A stretch of 63,260 nucleotides of DNA. Origin: Butyricicoccus pullicaecorum (GTDB lineage Bacteria; Bacillota; Clostridia; Oscillospirales; Butyricicoccaceae). Both the position numbers and the translations under genes were made by a program. The stretch spans positions 1 to 63,260 of the forward strand of contig JAFBIW010000014.1 in NCBI GenBank assembly GCA_021531865.1, written 5' to 3'. Below, piece by piece: positions 35,538 through 44,814 of the stretch (positions are counted from its first letter, which is position 1; each line of letters begins with the position of its first letter). Under the pieces are notes generated by a model that saw only the letters and a program-made list of their open reading frames with translations, was not told the DNA's origin and made no database searches.

Positions 35538-36269
35538 TTAAAAATTGCCGCTCTCGTACATCACAGCGGCCAGCGCCGCGAGGGGCGCGGTCTCGCACCG
35601 CAGAATGCGCGGGCCGAGAGAGACGGACAACAGACCGGCACGGCGCGCCGCCTCGGCTTCCTCGTCCGCGAAGCCACCCTCCGGCCCGATCATAAGGGCC
35701 GCCGAGCGGAACGGGCGGGCGGAAAGGGCGGATTTCGCCGCGGTCTCCTTCTCACACTCATAAAAAAACAGGGGCAGGTCGGCCTCGGCCGCCAGACGCA
35801 CGGCTTCGTCGAACGAAACGCCGTCCGCGACGTCGGGCACGCGGCCCCGGCCGCACTGCATGGCGGCCTCGCGGGCGATCTTGCGCCAGCGCGCGGTCTT
35901 CCTGGCGAGCGCCTTGGCGTCCGGCCGGGACACGCTGCGCTGCGCCGTATAGGGCACGACGCGGGCTGCGCCCAGCTCGACCGCCTTCTGCACGATAAAG
36001 TCCATTTTATCGCCCTTGGGCAGCGCCATGAACAGGGTCGCCTCGACCGATGGCTCGCCGCGCGAGGGCGCGGAAGAAACGACCCGGCACAGGGCCGCGC
36101 CGTCCTCATTTCCCGCATAGACGCAGGCATAATCCAGACCCGAACCGTCGCACACGGTCAGGGCTTCACCCGGCTGCATCCGCAGCACGCGGGCGATATG
36201 GTGCGCGTCCTCCCCGGTGATGGAGAAAACGCCTTGCGCGGGTGCGCCGTCGACAAAAAATCTGGGCAA
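35538..36269 (-). CDS. rsmE: 16S rRNA (uracil1498-N3)-methyltransferase
   Basis: SPOUT-class methylase. Length is 243 aa. MIGPEGGFADEE and LGPRILRCETAPLAAL form the SAM-binding knot. A TTG start has GGGAGG 10 bp upstream. It lies next to prmA, the usual neighbour in Firmicutes. A promoter (36306-36334) is between them. Confidence 0.94.
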   Translation of the reverse strand: MPRFFVDGAPAQGVFSITGEDAHHIARVLRMQPGEALTVCDGSGLDYACVYAGNEDGAALCRVVSSAPSRGEPSVEATLFMALPKGDKMDFIVQKAVELGAARVVPYTAQRSVSRPDAKALARKTARWRKIAREAAMQCGRGRVPDVADGVSFDEAVRLAAEADLPLFFYECEKETAAKSALSARPFRSAALMIGPEGGFADEEAEAARRAGLLSVSLGPRILRCETAPLAALAAVMYESGNF

Positions 36270-36305
36270 GGTCAGCCTGCCTCCCGAAACTAAGATTCCT
36301 AATCC

Positions 36306-36334
36306 ATTTTAGCAAACTCCGACCCTATTGTCCA
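36306..36334 (-). promoter_or_regulatory. Promoter-like pair before rsmE
   Basis: TGGACA and TAAAAT with 17 bp between them on the minus strand. Confidence 0.5.
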
Positions 36335-36365
36335 GAAAAATTTCGGTTTCCGGAGTCTGCACGGG

Positions 36366-37328
36366 TCAGCGATGGGCGGTAAAGGCCGCCCAGCCGTTCG
36401 ATTCGGCACGGTTCGACAAAACAAAGCCCGCGCGCTCGAGCGCCGCGCCCACCTCGTCCGCCCGCTCGGCGATGATGCCCGAGGTGATGAGCGTGCCGCC
36501 CGCGTTCAGCTTATCAAAGAACATGGGCGCCATGCCGATGATGATATCGGCCACGATATTGGCGCAGATGATGTCATAGCCCCCGCCGATCTCGTCGGCC
36601 AGCGCCCGGTCGCGCAGGGCGTCGCCGCAGAGGGTGCGGCCGATCGTCACGCCGTTGCGTTCGGCGTTCTCCTGCGCACAGGTCAGGCAGTGCGCGTCGA
36701 TATCGACGGCGGTATCGGGTACCGCGCCCAGCAGCCCGGCCGCGATGGCCAGAATGCCCGAGCCGGTGCCCATATCGAGCAGCTTTTCGCCGCCGCGCAC
36801 GGTCTGTTCCAGCGCGGCGATGCAGAGCTGGGTGGTGTCATGGGTGCCGGTGCCAAAGGACGAGGCCGGGTCGATCTCCAGAATCCGGCGCGCGCCCGGG
36901 TCGTCCACCGTCTCCCACGAGGGCTTGATGAGGAAGGTCTCGCCCACCGGGAAGGGCTTGAAATACTGCTTCCAGCCCCACTCCCAATCCTCCTGCCGGG
37001 TCAGATCGGTCTCGACGGTCAGGCGGCCCCACGCGTCCCCGGCGTCCTCGGCCTTCTTCTCGGCCAGACGGGCCGCAAGGGCGCGCAGGGTGGCGTGCCC
37101 CTCGTCCGAATCGGGGAGGTAGACCTTGAGCTTGGTCTCCTGACCGCGGAGCTGCTCACACAGCTTCTCGTCCACGTAGTCCCAGTAGATCTCGGTGTCC
37201 TGTAAGAAGGCCTCGAAATCGGCCGCGTCCTCCAGGGCGTAGCCCTCGATGCCCAGCTCCTCCAAAACACCCTCGACCACGTCGATGCCTGCGGTCGCGG
37301 TGAAAATCGTCACTTCAATCCAATCCAT
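36366..37328 (-). CDS. prmA: Ribosomal protein L11 methyltransferase
   Basis: SAM enzyme, 320 aa. An N-terminal substrate-binding half is followed by the methylase fold with LLDMGTGSGILAIAA and DIICANIVADIIIGM (the NIVA motif). The ATG at 37328 has GGAG upstream. The 20-bp gap from the unknown gene suggests one operon. Confidence 0.94.
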   Translation of the reverse strand: MDWIEVTIFTATAGIDVVEGVLEELGIEGYALEDAADFEAFLQDTEIYWDYVDEKLCEQLRGQETKLKVYLPDSDEGHATLRALAARLAEKKAEDAGDAWGRLTVETDLTRQEDWEWGWKQYFKPFPVGETFLIKPSWETVDDPGARRILEIDPASSFGTGTHDTTQLCIAALEQTVRGGEKLLDMGTGSGILAIAAGLLGAVPDTAVDIDAHCLTCAQENAERNGVTIGRTLCGDALRDRALADEIGGGYDIICANIVADIIIGMAPMFFDKLNAGGTLITSGIIAERADEVGAALERAGFVLSNRAESNGWAAFTAHR

Positions 37329-37348
37329 AGGTTCTCCTCCCCGGCCTG

Positions 37349-38383
37349 TCACATGCAGATCAGACCGTATTTTTCGGTGAAATATTTCAAGATGCGCGGC
37401 TCCTGCTCCCAGGTGCCGTCGTAGAGCGCCAGTCCGGCGTAGACCCGGAGCGCCTTCTCGAGCAGCTCGGGACTTTCGGCGCAGATGCAGACCGGCCGGG
37501 TGATCATATACAGGTTTTCCTCCAGAATGAGCACGTCGTCCTCCTCCTGCAAGAGCAGCTTGAAGGCGGCAGGCTCCTGATCCTCCAGCTCGAGCAGGCG
37601 TTCGCCCAGCATGTGGTCGCAGACCACCTCGTCCGAGATGTCGGTCGTCCAGTCGATGATGTGGCAGTCCCGCCCATCGGGCGCGAGGGCGACGTCGTCC
37701 ACCAGCCGCTCGATCGTGCAGGAGGCCGCGCGGGCGGCGTAATCCCGGGCCAGATCGGCCAGCCGCCGGGCGCGTTCGCCCGGAACAGGGACGAACAGCT
37801 CAACGTTGGGCAGGCGCACGTCACGCAGCAGCCAGACCGCCGGGCAGCGCACGCCCAGCGAGACCCGGGCATAGGGCGCGAGGGCGGTCAGCGCGTCCTC
37901 CAGGTCGGCCGGTTCGCCCGCGCGCAGAATGATCGTGGACACGCCGATGCGCTGCAACACGGCGGCGGCGGCCAGCACGTCCACCCCGTCGGGCAGGCGG
38001 GCGTCCGCGTCCACGTCCAGCTCAGCGACGAGATTCGCGCCGGTCAGGTCGGTCATGGCCAGCACCGCCGCGCGCAGCGCGCGGAAATCGGCCGCGCCGG
38101 TCAGATAATAGAAGTCGGCCTCAGCCGCGATACCGTCGCGGAAGACCCGGCGGCACCGCTCGATGTAGGGCTGTGTCATGGGCGGCGCGTCGAAATGGGG
38201 CACGGGCGGGCAGGTCAGCGTCAGGCCGACCGGCACCTCGGGGCAGGTCATGCGCATCCGGTCAAGCTCGTCCGGGTTCGCGGCCAGCGCCGCCGCGATG
38301 CGGTCGGGTTCACGCGCGAGCAGGGTGTGATCGTCCGGGCTGGTCAGGATGAGCTGACCGCGCGCCAGAGGAATAGGTTCCAT
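37349..38383 (-). CDS. Unknown protein, possibly TIM-barrel-like
   Basis: Length is 344 aa. No domain is recognised with certainty. The middle has alternating beta-strand/helix parts (ANLVAELDVDADARLPDGV, VSTIILRAGEPADLEDALT, VSLGVRCPAVWLL) that would fit a TIM barrel, and the sequence is acidic with many Leu. It lies between the S41 protease and prmA. The ATG at 38383 has GGAGGAG upstream. No function is proposed. Confidence 0.7.
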   Translation of the reverse strand: MEPIPLARGQLILTSPDDHTLLAREPDRIAAALAANPDELDRMRMTCPEVPVGLTLTCPPVPHFDAPPMTQPYIERCRRVFRDGIAAEADFYYLTGAADFRALRAAVLAMTDLTGANLVAELDVDADARLPDGVDVLAAAAVLQRIGVSTIILRAGEPADLEDALTALAPYARVSLGVRCPAVWLLRDVRLPNVELFVPVPGERARRLADLARDYAARAASCTIERLVDDVALAPDGRDCHIIDWTTDISDEVVCDHMLGERLLELEDQEPAAFKLLLQEEDDVLILEENLYMITRPVCICAESPELLEKALRVYAGLALYDGTWEQEPRILKYFTEKYGLICM

Positions 38384-38424
38384 CGTTCTCCTCCAAAAAT
38401 TCGGTTCATTCTTACCAATATTCG

Positions 38425-39897
38425 TTATGCGGCTTTCCAGCCGGTTTGCGTGACCTGATAGCGGGCGGGCTGTGCAGCCGCCGCACGGCACAGGGTCAGC
38501 GCGTCGTAATATGGGTCGTCGATCGACAGCCCCTGTCCGGCGGACAGGGCGCACGCAGACGCGAGCGCCTCGAGCGTCGCGGGATCGGCCACCAGCATGG
38601 GCGTCCGGCCGGCATCCCGCTGGAAGCGGCGCAGGGCGTTGAGCACCGTGGTGTCGAACACCGCGCCCGGCGACGCCAGATAGCCCAGCGCGTGCAGACG
38701 TTCGGTCAGGGCGCACACCTGTGCGCTCTGCTCGCCGTAGCGGACGGTCTGCGCCGGGTCGAGGGGCGACGCGGTCTCGAGATAGGCCGCGATCGTGCGC
38801 CCGGCGGTCACCGCGCGGTCGGGCGCGAGACCCTTGCCCTCCCAGCAGCCGGTCTTGGGAAGCTGCATTTCGAGACAGGTCAAAACGAGGAAGTCCTCGC
38901 CCACCTGCAGGTGGTACTGTCCCTGCCCCTTGCCGTAGGTGGTCTCACCGATCAGGGTCGCGCCGCCGGCCTCGTGCAGCACGCCGGCCATCAGCTCAGC
39001 CGCCGAGGCCGTGCCGCTGTCCACCAGAACAGCGATTTGATTGAGCGGCAGTCCGCCGCCCGCGGACACGAAGGTCTCCGTGCCGCCCCGATCCTCCCGC
39101 CAGCGCAGGCTGGCCGCCGCCGTTTCCTGCTCCAACATGCAGTCCAGCATATCGAAGGCGCAGTCGATCAGGCCGCCGCCGTTGCCGCGCAGATCGAGAA
39201 GGACCGCCTTGACGCCCTGCGCGGGCAGGCTGTCCCAGATCTCGCGGAAGTCCTCGGCGTCGGTCATGGACGAAAAGGCTTCGATCGCGATGTATGCCAC
39301 ACCGGGCGCGGCCTGCGCAGCCGTGACGCTCTCGGTGTGGACGACGGCGCGGGTCAGGGTGACCGTTTTGGTCCTGCCGTCCCGCAGAAAGGTGATCCTG
39401 ACGCGCGTGCCTTCCTCGCCCTGCAGGCGCTCGGCCAGCTCGTGCAGGGAAAGGCCGGTCACGTCCGTTCCGTCGATCGCAGTGAGGACGTCACCCGGCT
39501 GGATGCCGCCCGCCTCGGCGGGCGAATGGCGGGTGACCCGGACGACCTCGTGCCCGCGCGCGGTCGAACGCACCTGCACGCCGACCCCGGCGTAGCCGGT
39601 CAGCGTCGAAAAGCCGCGGTTGTATTCGGCGGCGGTCAAATACATCGAATGGGTGTCCATCCGACTCAAAATGTCATTCAAAACCCGGGAAAGCGCCTCC
39701 GGATGGGTTTCGAGATAGTCCGCGCTATCCTCGATCTCGTCCTCGGTGATGGGTTCGGTCTCGGCGATCAGGCCGCGCGCGTTGATCACGGCGGTCACCC
39801 GCCGGAACTGCTCGGACGCGGTCACCGCAAGCGCCTGACCGGTCAGCACGAGCAGGCAGAGCGCGAGCGCCAGACCGCGTTTGACAAGGGATTTCAC
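38425..39897 (-). CDS. C-terminal processing protease, S41 family
   Basis: Length is 490 aa. A signal peptide (LALALCLLVLTGQALAV) is followed by a PDZ domain (YAGVGVQVRS...GIQPGDVLTAIDG). The peptidase has its catalytic Ser in LVDSGTASAAELMAG and Lys in TTYGKGQGQ. A C-terminal peptidoglycan-binding-like domain has LHALGYLASPG...ALRRFQRDAG. GTG start at 39897 with GGAG 8 bp upstream. Its neighbours are argS and the unknown gene. Confidence 0.92.
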   Translation of the reverse strand: MKSLVKRGLALALCLLVLTGQALAVTASEQFRRVTAVINARGLIAETEPITEDEIEDSADYLETHPEALSRVLNDILSRMDTHSMYLTAAEYNRGFSTLTGYAGVGVQVRSTARGHEVVRVTRHSPAEAGGIQPGDVLTAIDGTDVTGLSLHELAERLQGEEGTRVRITFLRDGRTKTVTLTRAVVHTESVTAAQAAPGVAYIAIEAFSSMTDAEDFREIWDSLPAQGVKAVLLDLRGNGGGLIDCAFDMLDCMLEQETAAASLRWREDRGGTETFVSAGGGLPLNQIAVLVDSGTASAAELMAGVLHEAGGATLIGETTYGKGQGQYHLQVGEDFLVLTCLEMQLPKTGCWEGKGLAPDRAVTAGRTIAAYLETASPLDPAQTVRYGEQSAQVCALTERLHALGYLASPGAVFDTTVLNALRRFQRDAGRTPMLVADPATLEALASACALSAGQGLSIDDPYYDALTLCRAAAAQPARYQVTQTGWKAA

Positions 39898-39980
39898 AAA
39901 AGGGTCTCCTTTCCCACCGCCCCGCGCGGGACGGCGCTGCGTCGGTGTCTCCCCCAAAGTTTTTCTTTCCCCTTGATTTT

Positions 39981-41675
39981 TTACATCCGTTCGGGCGCGT
40001 CCACGCCGATGATGTGCAGGACGTTCTCGACGGTCTGCGCGGTCGCGGCGCAGAGCGCCAGACGGGCGTCGCGCAGAGCGGGCTCGGCGTCCTTGATGCG
40101 GCAGGCGTTGTAGAACCTGTGGAACTGGGCCGCGAGGGACACGCCGTACTTATTGAGCTTGGACGGGTCGCGGGTGGCGGCCGCTTCCAGAATTTCCTCG
40201 GGCAGGAGGGCAAGCGCCTTGATGAGCGCCTTTTCCTCGTCGTGGGTGAGGACGGTCAGGTCGGTCTGCGCCCCGTCCGGCAGGGCGATGTCTTCCTCCG
40301 CCGCGTTGCGCAGCACCGAGCAGATGCGCGCGTGGGCGTACTGGACGTAATAAAGCGGGTTTTCCGAATCCTGCTTGACCGCCAGATCGAGGTCGAACTC
40401 CATCTGGGTCTCGGCCGCGCGGGAATTGAAGAAGAAGCGCGCCGCGTCGACCGGGATCTCGTCGAGCAGGTCGGACAGGGTCAGGCTCTTGCCGGTGCGC
40501 TTGGACATACGGACGACCTCGCCGCCCTGCATCATGCGCACGAGCTGCATGAGGACGACCTCGAGCTTCTCCGAACCGTCGAGGCCGATGGCGTCCAGCG
40601 CACGCTGAAGGCGGGCGACATGGCCGTGGTGGTCGGCGCCCCAGATGTTGATGACCCGGTCGAAGCCGCGGGTCTGGAATTTGTTGCGGTGATAGGCGAT
40701 ATCGGCCGCGAAATAGGTGTAAAAACCGTTCGCGCGGCGCAGAACATCGTCCTTGTCACAGCCGAAGTCGGTCGAGCGCAGCCAGAGCGCGCCGTCCTTC
40801 TCGTAGGTCGCGCCCGCGTCGGTCAGCAGCTGCACGGTCTCGGCGACCGCGCCCGACTCGTGCAGGGTGGACTCGCGGAACCAGACGTCGTACTCGATCT
40901 TGTAGCGCGCCAGATCCTTCTGCATCTTCTCGATGTTGTGGGGCAGGCCGTAGTTTACGATGACCGCCTGCCGCTCCTCGGGCGTCAGGTCGAGCAGCTT
41001 GTCGCCGTGCTGGTCGATCAGATCCTGCGCCAGCGCACGGATGTCCGCGCCCTGATACCACGAGGGGTCAAACTCGATCGCGTCCTCGCCTTTGAGCGCC
41101 TGAATATAGCGTCCCTCGACCGAATGGGCGAATTTATCGACCTGATTGCCCGCGTCGTTGATGTAGAACTCACGGGTCACGTCGTTGCCCGCCCAGTCGA
41201 GCACCTCAGCCAGACAGTCGCCCAGCACGCCGCCGCGCGCGTTGCCCATGTGCATCGGGCCGGTCGGGTTGGCCGAGACGAACTCGACCATGATTTTCTC
41301 GGGATGTTCGCTCTTCGTGCGGCCGTAGTCCTTGCCGCAGGCCAGCACGGCGCGTACCGCGTCCTGATACCAGCTCTGGTTCAGGGTGAAATTCAGGAAG
41401 CCCGGGCCTGCGATCTCGATCTTCTCGAAGCAGGTGCCCTCGAGCGAGAGGTTGTCCACGATGGCCTGCGCGATCTTGCGGGGGGCGCAGCGCAGCGGCT
41501 TGGCGCACTGCATGGCGAAGGTCGAAGCCCAGTCGCCGTTCGACGCGTCCTTCGGGATCTCGACCGCGACCGGGGGCAGCTCGGCCTGCGGCAGCGCACC
41601 GGCGGCGACAGCCTTCTCGTACGCCGTCTTGACGACGGCTGCCGCCTGCTGGCGGGCAGTTTCTAACAGGTTCAT
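39981..41675 (-). CDS. argS: Arginyl-tRNA synthetase
   Basis: Class I synthetase, 564 aa. The HIGH-like motif is PMHMGNARG, and VRMSKRTGKSLTL carries the KMSKS-like motif. The N-terminal tRNA-binding domain and the C-terminal anticodon domain are both present. It follows the DUF1934 gene by a 68-bp AT-rich spacer with inverted repeats. Confidence 0.96.
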   Translation of the reverse strand: MNLLETARQQAAAVVKTAYEKAVAAGALPQAELPPVAVEIPKDASNGDWASTFAMQCAKPLRCAPRKIAQAIVDNLSLEGTCFEKIEIAGPGFLNFTLNQSWYQDAVRAVLACGKDYGRTKSEHPEKIMVEFVSANPTGPMHMGNARGGVLGDCLAEVLDWAGNDVTREFYINDAGNQVDKFAHSVEGRYIQALKGEDAIEFDPSWYQGADIRALAQDLIDQHGDKLLDLTPEERQAVIVNYGLPHNIEKMQKDLARYKIEYDVWFRESTLHESGAVAETVQLLTDAGATYEKDGALWLRSTDFGCDKDDVLRRANGFYTYFAADIAYHRNKFQTRGFDRVINIWGADHHGHVARLQRALDAIGLDGSEKLEVVLMQLVRMMQGGEVVRMSKRTGKSLTLSDLLDEIPVDAARFFFNSRAAETQMEFDLDLAVKQDSENPLYYVQYAHARICSVLRNAAEEDIALPDGAQTDLTVLTHDEEKALIKALALLPEEILEAAATRDPSKLNKYGVSLAAQFHRFYNACRIKDAEPALRDARLALCAATAQTVENVLHIIGVDAPERM

Positions 41676-41743
41676 AAATTCACTCTCCGTATAATATTGC
41701 TATTCGTATTATATTACCTTCTGTATGGTATTACTATTTGTAA

Positions 41744-42193
41744 TTATGCCTCGGCAAACGGCTCGGTCGCAACCAGCATCTCAAAATGGTGCTCCCCGGC
41801 CAGATTGTTGTCCACCTCGATCGAATAATCGAGGGCCAGCATGCCGCCCTCCTCCCCGATCGTCGAGCGGATGTGGGAGGTGTGGGTCGAAATCGTCATG
41901 GCCTGACCGTATTCGGTCTGGTACAGGCCGACGTGGCGCTGGTTTTCGAGAAAGAGCATTTCGGAGGGGTACTTGCCCGAGCGGATCATGGTGACCCCTT
42001 CGGGCGCGATCTTGACCGTCGTGCGGGTGTCCTCCAGCCCGGTCAGCTCGCTTTCCTCGTAGGAGATGTAGTATTTGCCGTTGCGCCGGTACAGGCGGGC
42101 CTCGGTCATCAGGTCGATCTGCTCGGGCTCACAGCCCTCAAAGTGCTGGGTCGAGTGGATGGCCAGCCAGACGTCCTTTTTGATATTGTCCAT
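41744..42193 (-). CDS. DUF1934 family protein (YwiB-like)
   Basis: Length is 149 aa. In Bacillus, YwiB of this family is the neighbour of argS. It is predicted to be a lipocalin-like beta barrel. YYISYEESELTGLEDTRTTVK is the family-typical region. Function is unknown. It follows murI by 18 bp. Confidence 0.85.
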   Translation of the reverse strand: MDNIKKDVWLAIHSTQHFEGCEPEQIDLMTEARLYRRNGKYYISYEESELTGLEDTRTTVKIAPEGVTMIRSGKYPSEMLFLENQRHVGLYQTEYGQAMTISTHTSHIRSTIGEEGGMLALDYSIEVDNNLAGEHHFEMLVATEPFAEA

Positions 42194-42211
42194 GGGCGTT
42201 TTCCTCTTTAT

Positions 42212-43012
42212 TTAATAGTCGCTGATGTCGACGCGCTCGGCCGGGTGGCTGAGCGGGCCGTTCAAGAAGCCGGGCGCCAGCCGGTTGAAGCCCTCGGGGT
42301 CGTCCGAGACGAAGTAGCGCGTGTCGCCCGCTCGGTCGCCCGCCGGAATCAGCATCCCGCGCACGCTCTCGGCGGCGGCGGCGCCCGAGTCGATCAGGGT
42401 CACGTCCGGCCCCATCACGTCGGCGATGACCTCACTGAGCAGGGGATAATGGGTGCAGGCCAGAATCAGGGTGTCCACCCCGGCGGCCTGGATGGGCGCG
42501 AGGTACTCGCGGGCGAGGGTCTCGGGGACGATGTCGCCCCGGTGGACGCGGCCGTTCTCGGCCAGCGGCACGAAGAGCGGGCAGGCCTGCATATGCACCG
42601 ACAGGCCGGGACGGGCGGCGGTCAGCATCCGGGCGTACACGCCCGAGCGGACGGTGGCCTGCGTGCCGATCACGCCGATGCGGCCGGTGCGGGTGGCTGA
42701 AAGCGCCTTGGCGCAGGCCGGCCAGACCACGCCGATGATGGGCACGTCGGTTTCGGCCGCGACGGTCTCGAGCGCAACCGCCGAGACCGTGTTGCAGGCG
42801 ATGACGATGGCCTTGATGTCAAATTTGCGCAGGAAACGCACGTCCTGTCGGGCGTATTTGAGAATGGTCTCGGGCGAACGGGTGCCGTAGGGCACGCGGC
42901 CGGTGTCGCCGAAATAAATGATGTCCTCGTTGGGCATGATCTCATGCAGGCGGCGCACGGCGGTCAGCCCGCCCACGCCCGAGTCGAACACGCCAATCGC
43001 ACGGTTATCCAT
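42212..43012 (-). CDS. murI: Glutamate racemase
   Basis: Makes D-Glu for peptidoglycan. Length is 266 aa. FDSGVGGLTAVRRL and DTGRVPYGTRS are near the start. The catalytic Cys pair is in VIACNTVSA and LACTHYPLL. The ATG at 43012 is chosen because GGAGGGG lies upstream, inside ddl. It overlaps ddl by 8 bp, linking two cell-wall precursor genes. Confidence 0.95.
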   Translation of the reverse strand: MDNRAIGVFDSGVGGLTAVRRLHEIMPNEDIIYFGDTGRVPYGTRSPETILKYARQDVRFLRKFDIKAIVIACNTVSAVALETVAAETDVPIIGVVWPACAKALSATRTGRIGVIGTQATVRSGVYARMLTAARPGLSVHMQACPLFVPLAENGRVHRGDIVPETLAREYLAPIQAAGVDTLILACTHYPLLSEVIADVMGPDVTLIDSGAAAAESVRGMLIPAGDRAGDTRYFVSDDPEGFNRLAPGFLNGPLSHPAERVDISDY

Positions 43013-44081
43013 TCGTCCCCTCCATCGCAAGCGCGACCAGACGGTCGATCAGCGCGGGATAGGACAGGCCGCCGTGCGCGAACAGCTTGGGGTACATCGA
43101 GATGCTCGTGAAGCCCGGAATCGTGTTGATCTCGTTGAAGACGATTTCGCCGTCCGCGTAGGTGCAGAAAAAGTCCACGCGGGACAGGCCGCGGCAGCCC
43201 AGCGCGGTGTAAACCCGGATCGCGTCGCGGCGGACGGTCTCGATGGCCTCGGCCGGGATGTGCGCGGGGATGTAAAGCTGGGAGGTCGCGTCGTTGTACT
43301 TGGCGTCGAAGGTGTAGAAGGTCTGGGTGGGCGCAATCTCACCCACGGTCGAGGCAATCGGGTCGTCATTGCCCAGCACGGCGCACTCGATCTCGTGGCC
43401 GTCGATGAATTCCTCGACCAGCACCTTGGCGTCCCAGCGGAAGGCCTCGGTCAGACCGGCCAGCAGGCCGTCAAAGTCGTCCGCCCGCGCCACGCCGACC
43501 GAGGAGCCGGACGAGCAGGGCTTGACGAAGAGCGGATACTTTTTGTCCATCGCGGTCTCGATGCGGCGGGCCGTGCCTTCTGGGTCACGCGCGAAGTCGG
43601 GGCGCAGCGCCAGATCGTAGGCCGCCTGCCGCACGCCGGTGCGGTCGACGACCGCCTTGGTCAGGCTCTTATCCATCGCGTTGGCCGAGGCCGCGACGCC
43701 CGGGCCGACGAACGGGATGCCCGCCAGCGTCAGCAGACCCTGAATCGTGCCGTCCTCGCCGCCGAAGCCGTGCAGCACCGGGAAGCACACGTCCACCCGA
43801 ACGGTCTCGGTGCGGCCGTCCCGCATGACCAGCAGGCCGTGCGCCGCGCGGTCGGGCGAGAGCACGGCGGGCACAAGCCCCGGCTCGGTCTCCCACGCGC
43901 CCGATTTGACCTTCTCCGGGTCGGCGTTTTCATAGAGGAACCAGCGGCCGTCGCGCGTGATGCCGATGGGCAGCAGGTGATATTTGGAGCGGTCGGCGTT
44001 CTGGAGAATCGAGCAGGCCGACATGCAGGAGATGTCGTGCTCATTGGACAGACCGCCGAATAAAACAGCAAGTGCTAGCAT
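43005..44081 (-). CDS. ddl: D-alanine--D-alanine ligase
   Basis: ATP-grasp enzyme making D-Ala-D-Ala for peptidoglycan. Length is 358 aa. LFGGLSNEHDISCMSA, FPVLHGFGGEDGTIQGLL, VKPCSSGSSVGVARA and FNEINTIPGFTSISMYP are the family motifs. The final residue choice for D-Ala over D-lactate cannot be judged. AGAGG is 10 bp upstream of the ATG. It overlaps murI. Confidence 0.95.
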   Translation of the reverse strand: MLALAVLFGGLSNEHDISCMSACSILQNADRSKYHLLPIGITRDGRWFLYENADPEKVKSGAWETEPGLVPAVLSPDRAAHGLLVMRDGRTETVRVDVCFPVLHGFGGEDGTIQGLLTLAGIPFVGPGVAASANAMDKSLTKAVVDRTGVRQAAYDLALRPDFARDPEGTARRIETAMDKKYPLFVKPCSSGSSVGVARADDFDGLLAGLTEAFRWDAKVLVEEFIDGHEIECAVLGNDDPIASTVGEIAPTQTFYTFDAKYNDATSQLYIPAHIPAEAIETVRRDAIRVYTALGCRGLSRVDFFCTYADGEIVFNEINTIPGFTSISMYPKLFAHGGLSYPALIDRLVALAMEGTNG

Positions 44082-44119
44082 TTGGCAAAAACCTCTTTAT
44101 CCATAATTACTCAGTATCT

Positions 44120-44148
44120 ATTATACGATACACCCGCCCGAAATACAA
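44120..44148 (-). promoter_or_regulatory. Promoter of ddl-murI
   Basis: TTGTAT and TATAAT with 17 bp between them on the minus strand, divergent from the PadR promoter. Confidence 0.65.
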
Positions 44149-44272
44149 ATACTTTGCACAGAATTCTTCCGAAATGCGGCTCTTTTCCGCCGGTTCGGTT
44201 GTGCAGAACGGAGAGGGGCGGCGGCGCGTCCAAAACATTCTGTGAACGCTTTGTAAATTCGCATTATATGTC

Positions 44273-44301
44273 TTGACAAATAATATTATATGTCATATAG
44301 T
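44273..44301 (+). promoter_or_regulatory. Promoter and likely PadR operator
   Basis: TTGACA and TATAGT with a 17-bp spacer. The spacer and -10 carry the palindrome ATATG-T-CATAT (44288-44298), and the same TTATATGTC half recurs at 44264-44272. PadR proteins bind such AT-rich dyads at their own promoters, so autoregulation is likely. Confidence 0.75.
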
Positions 44302-44307
44302 ATTATA

Positions 44308-44496
44308 CAGCTTGAAGAAGTACCTTCTCCAAGCTGTATGCGGATTTCTGAACTTCAGAAAGTTCCGAAATCCTTCCGGATTGCATATGAAAGACAACCC
44401 TGACGGTTTTCTTTCACACTATCTTTCCCTTCGCTGACCGTTTCTGCGAAGATTTACGGATAAACTCTCACACAAAAAACAAGGAGGCGAACCGAC
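44308..44496 (+). promoter_or_regulatory. Structured 5' leader of the PadR operon
   Basis: About 190 nt with three inverted repeats: CAGCTTG/CAAGCTG (44308-44336), GGATTTC/GAAATCC (44342-44373) and TGAAAG/CTTTCA (about 44388-44416). The first starts at the predicted transcription start. No known riboswitch is recognised. It may be an RNA-stability or cis-regulatory element. Confidence 0.5.
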
Positions 44497-44814
44497 ATGG
44501 CATTTCCGGTCTCCGCCGCCCTGCTCGACGCGATCGTGCTTGCGGTCGTTTCCCGCGAGGGGACGTATGGCTACAAGATCACACAGGACGTGCGGGCGGT
44601 GATGGACATTTCCGAGTCCACCCTATACCCCGTGCTGCGGCGGCTGCTCAAGGCCGGTCTGCTCGAAACCTACGATCAGGCCGTCGACGGGCGTATGCGC
44701 CGCTATTACAAGATCACCCCGCTCGGCCGGATGCAGCTGACACAATATCTCGCCGACTGGGCAAACTATCGGGACAGCATCGAACAAGTATTTTTCGGAG
44801 GCGAACGCGGATGA
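44497..44814 (+). CDS. PadR-family transcriptional regulator
   Basis: Length is 105 aa, the short winged-helix form. Typical motifs are LLDAIVLAVVSREGTYGYKI, STLYPVLRRLLKAGLLE and RRYYKITPLGRMQL. It overlaps the next gene by 4 bp. In PadR-HAAS-DUF4097 clusters it usually represses its own operon. The SD is AAGGAGGCG. Confidence 0.93.
   Translation: MAFPVSAALLDAIVLAVVSREGTYGYKITQDVRAVMDISESTLYPVLRRLLKAGLLETYDQAVDGRMRRYYKITPLGRMQLTQYLADWANYRDSIEQVFFGGERG

Noticed and set aside
41676-41743. AT-rich inverted repeats before argS as a T-box
   Set aside because: The spacer is only 68 bp, too short for a T-box leader, and has no T-box sequence.
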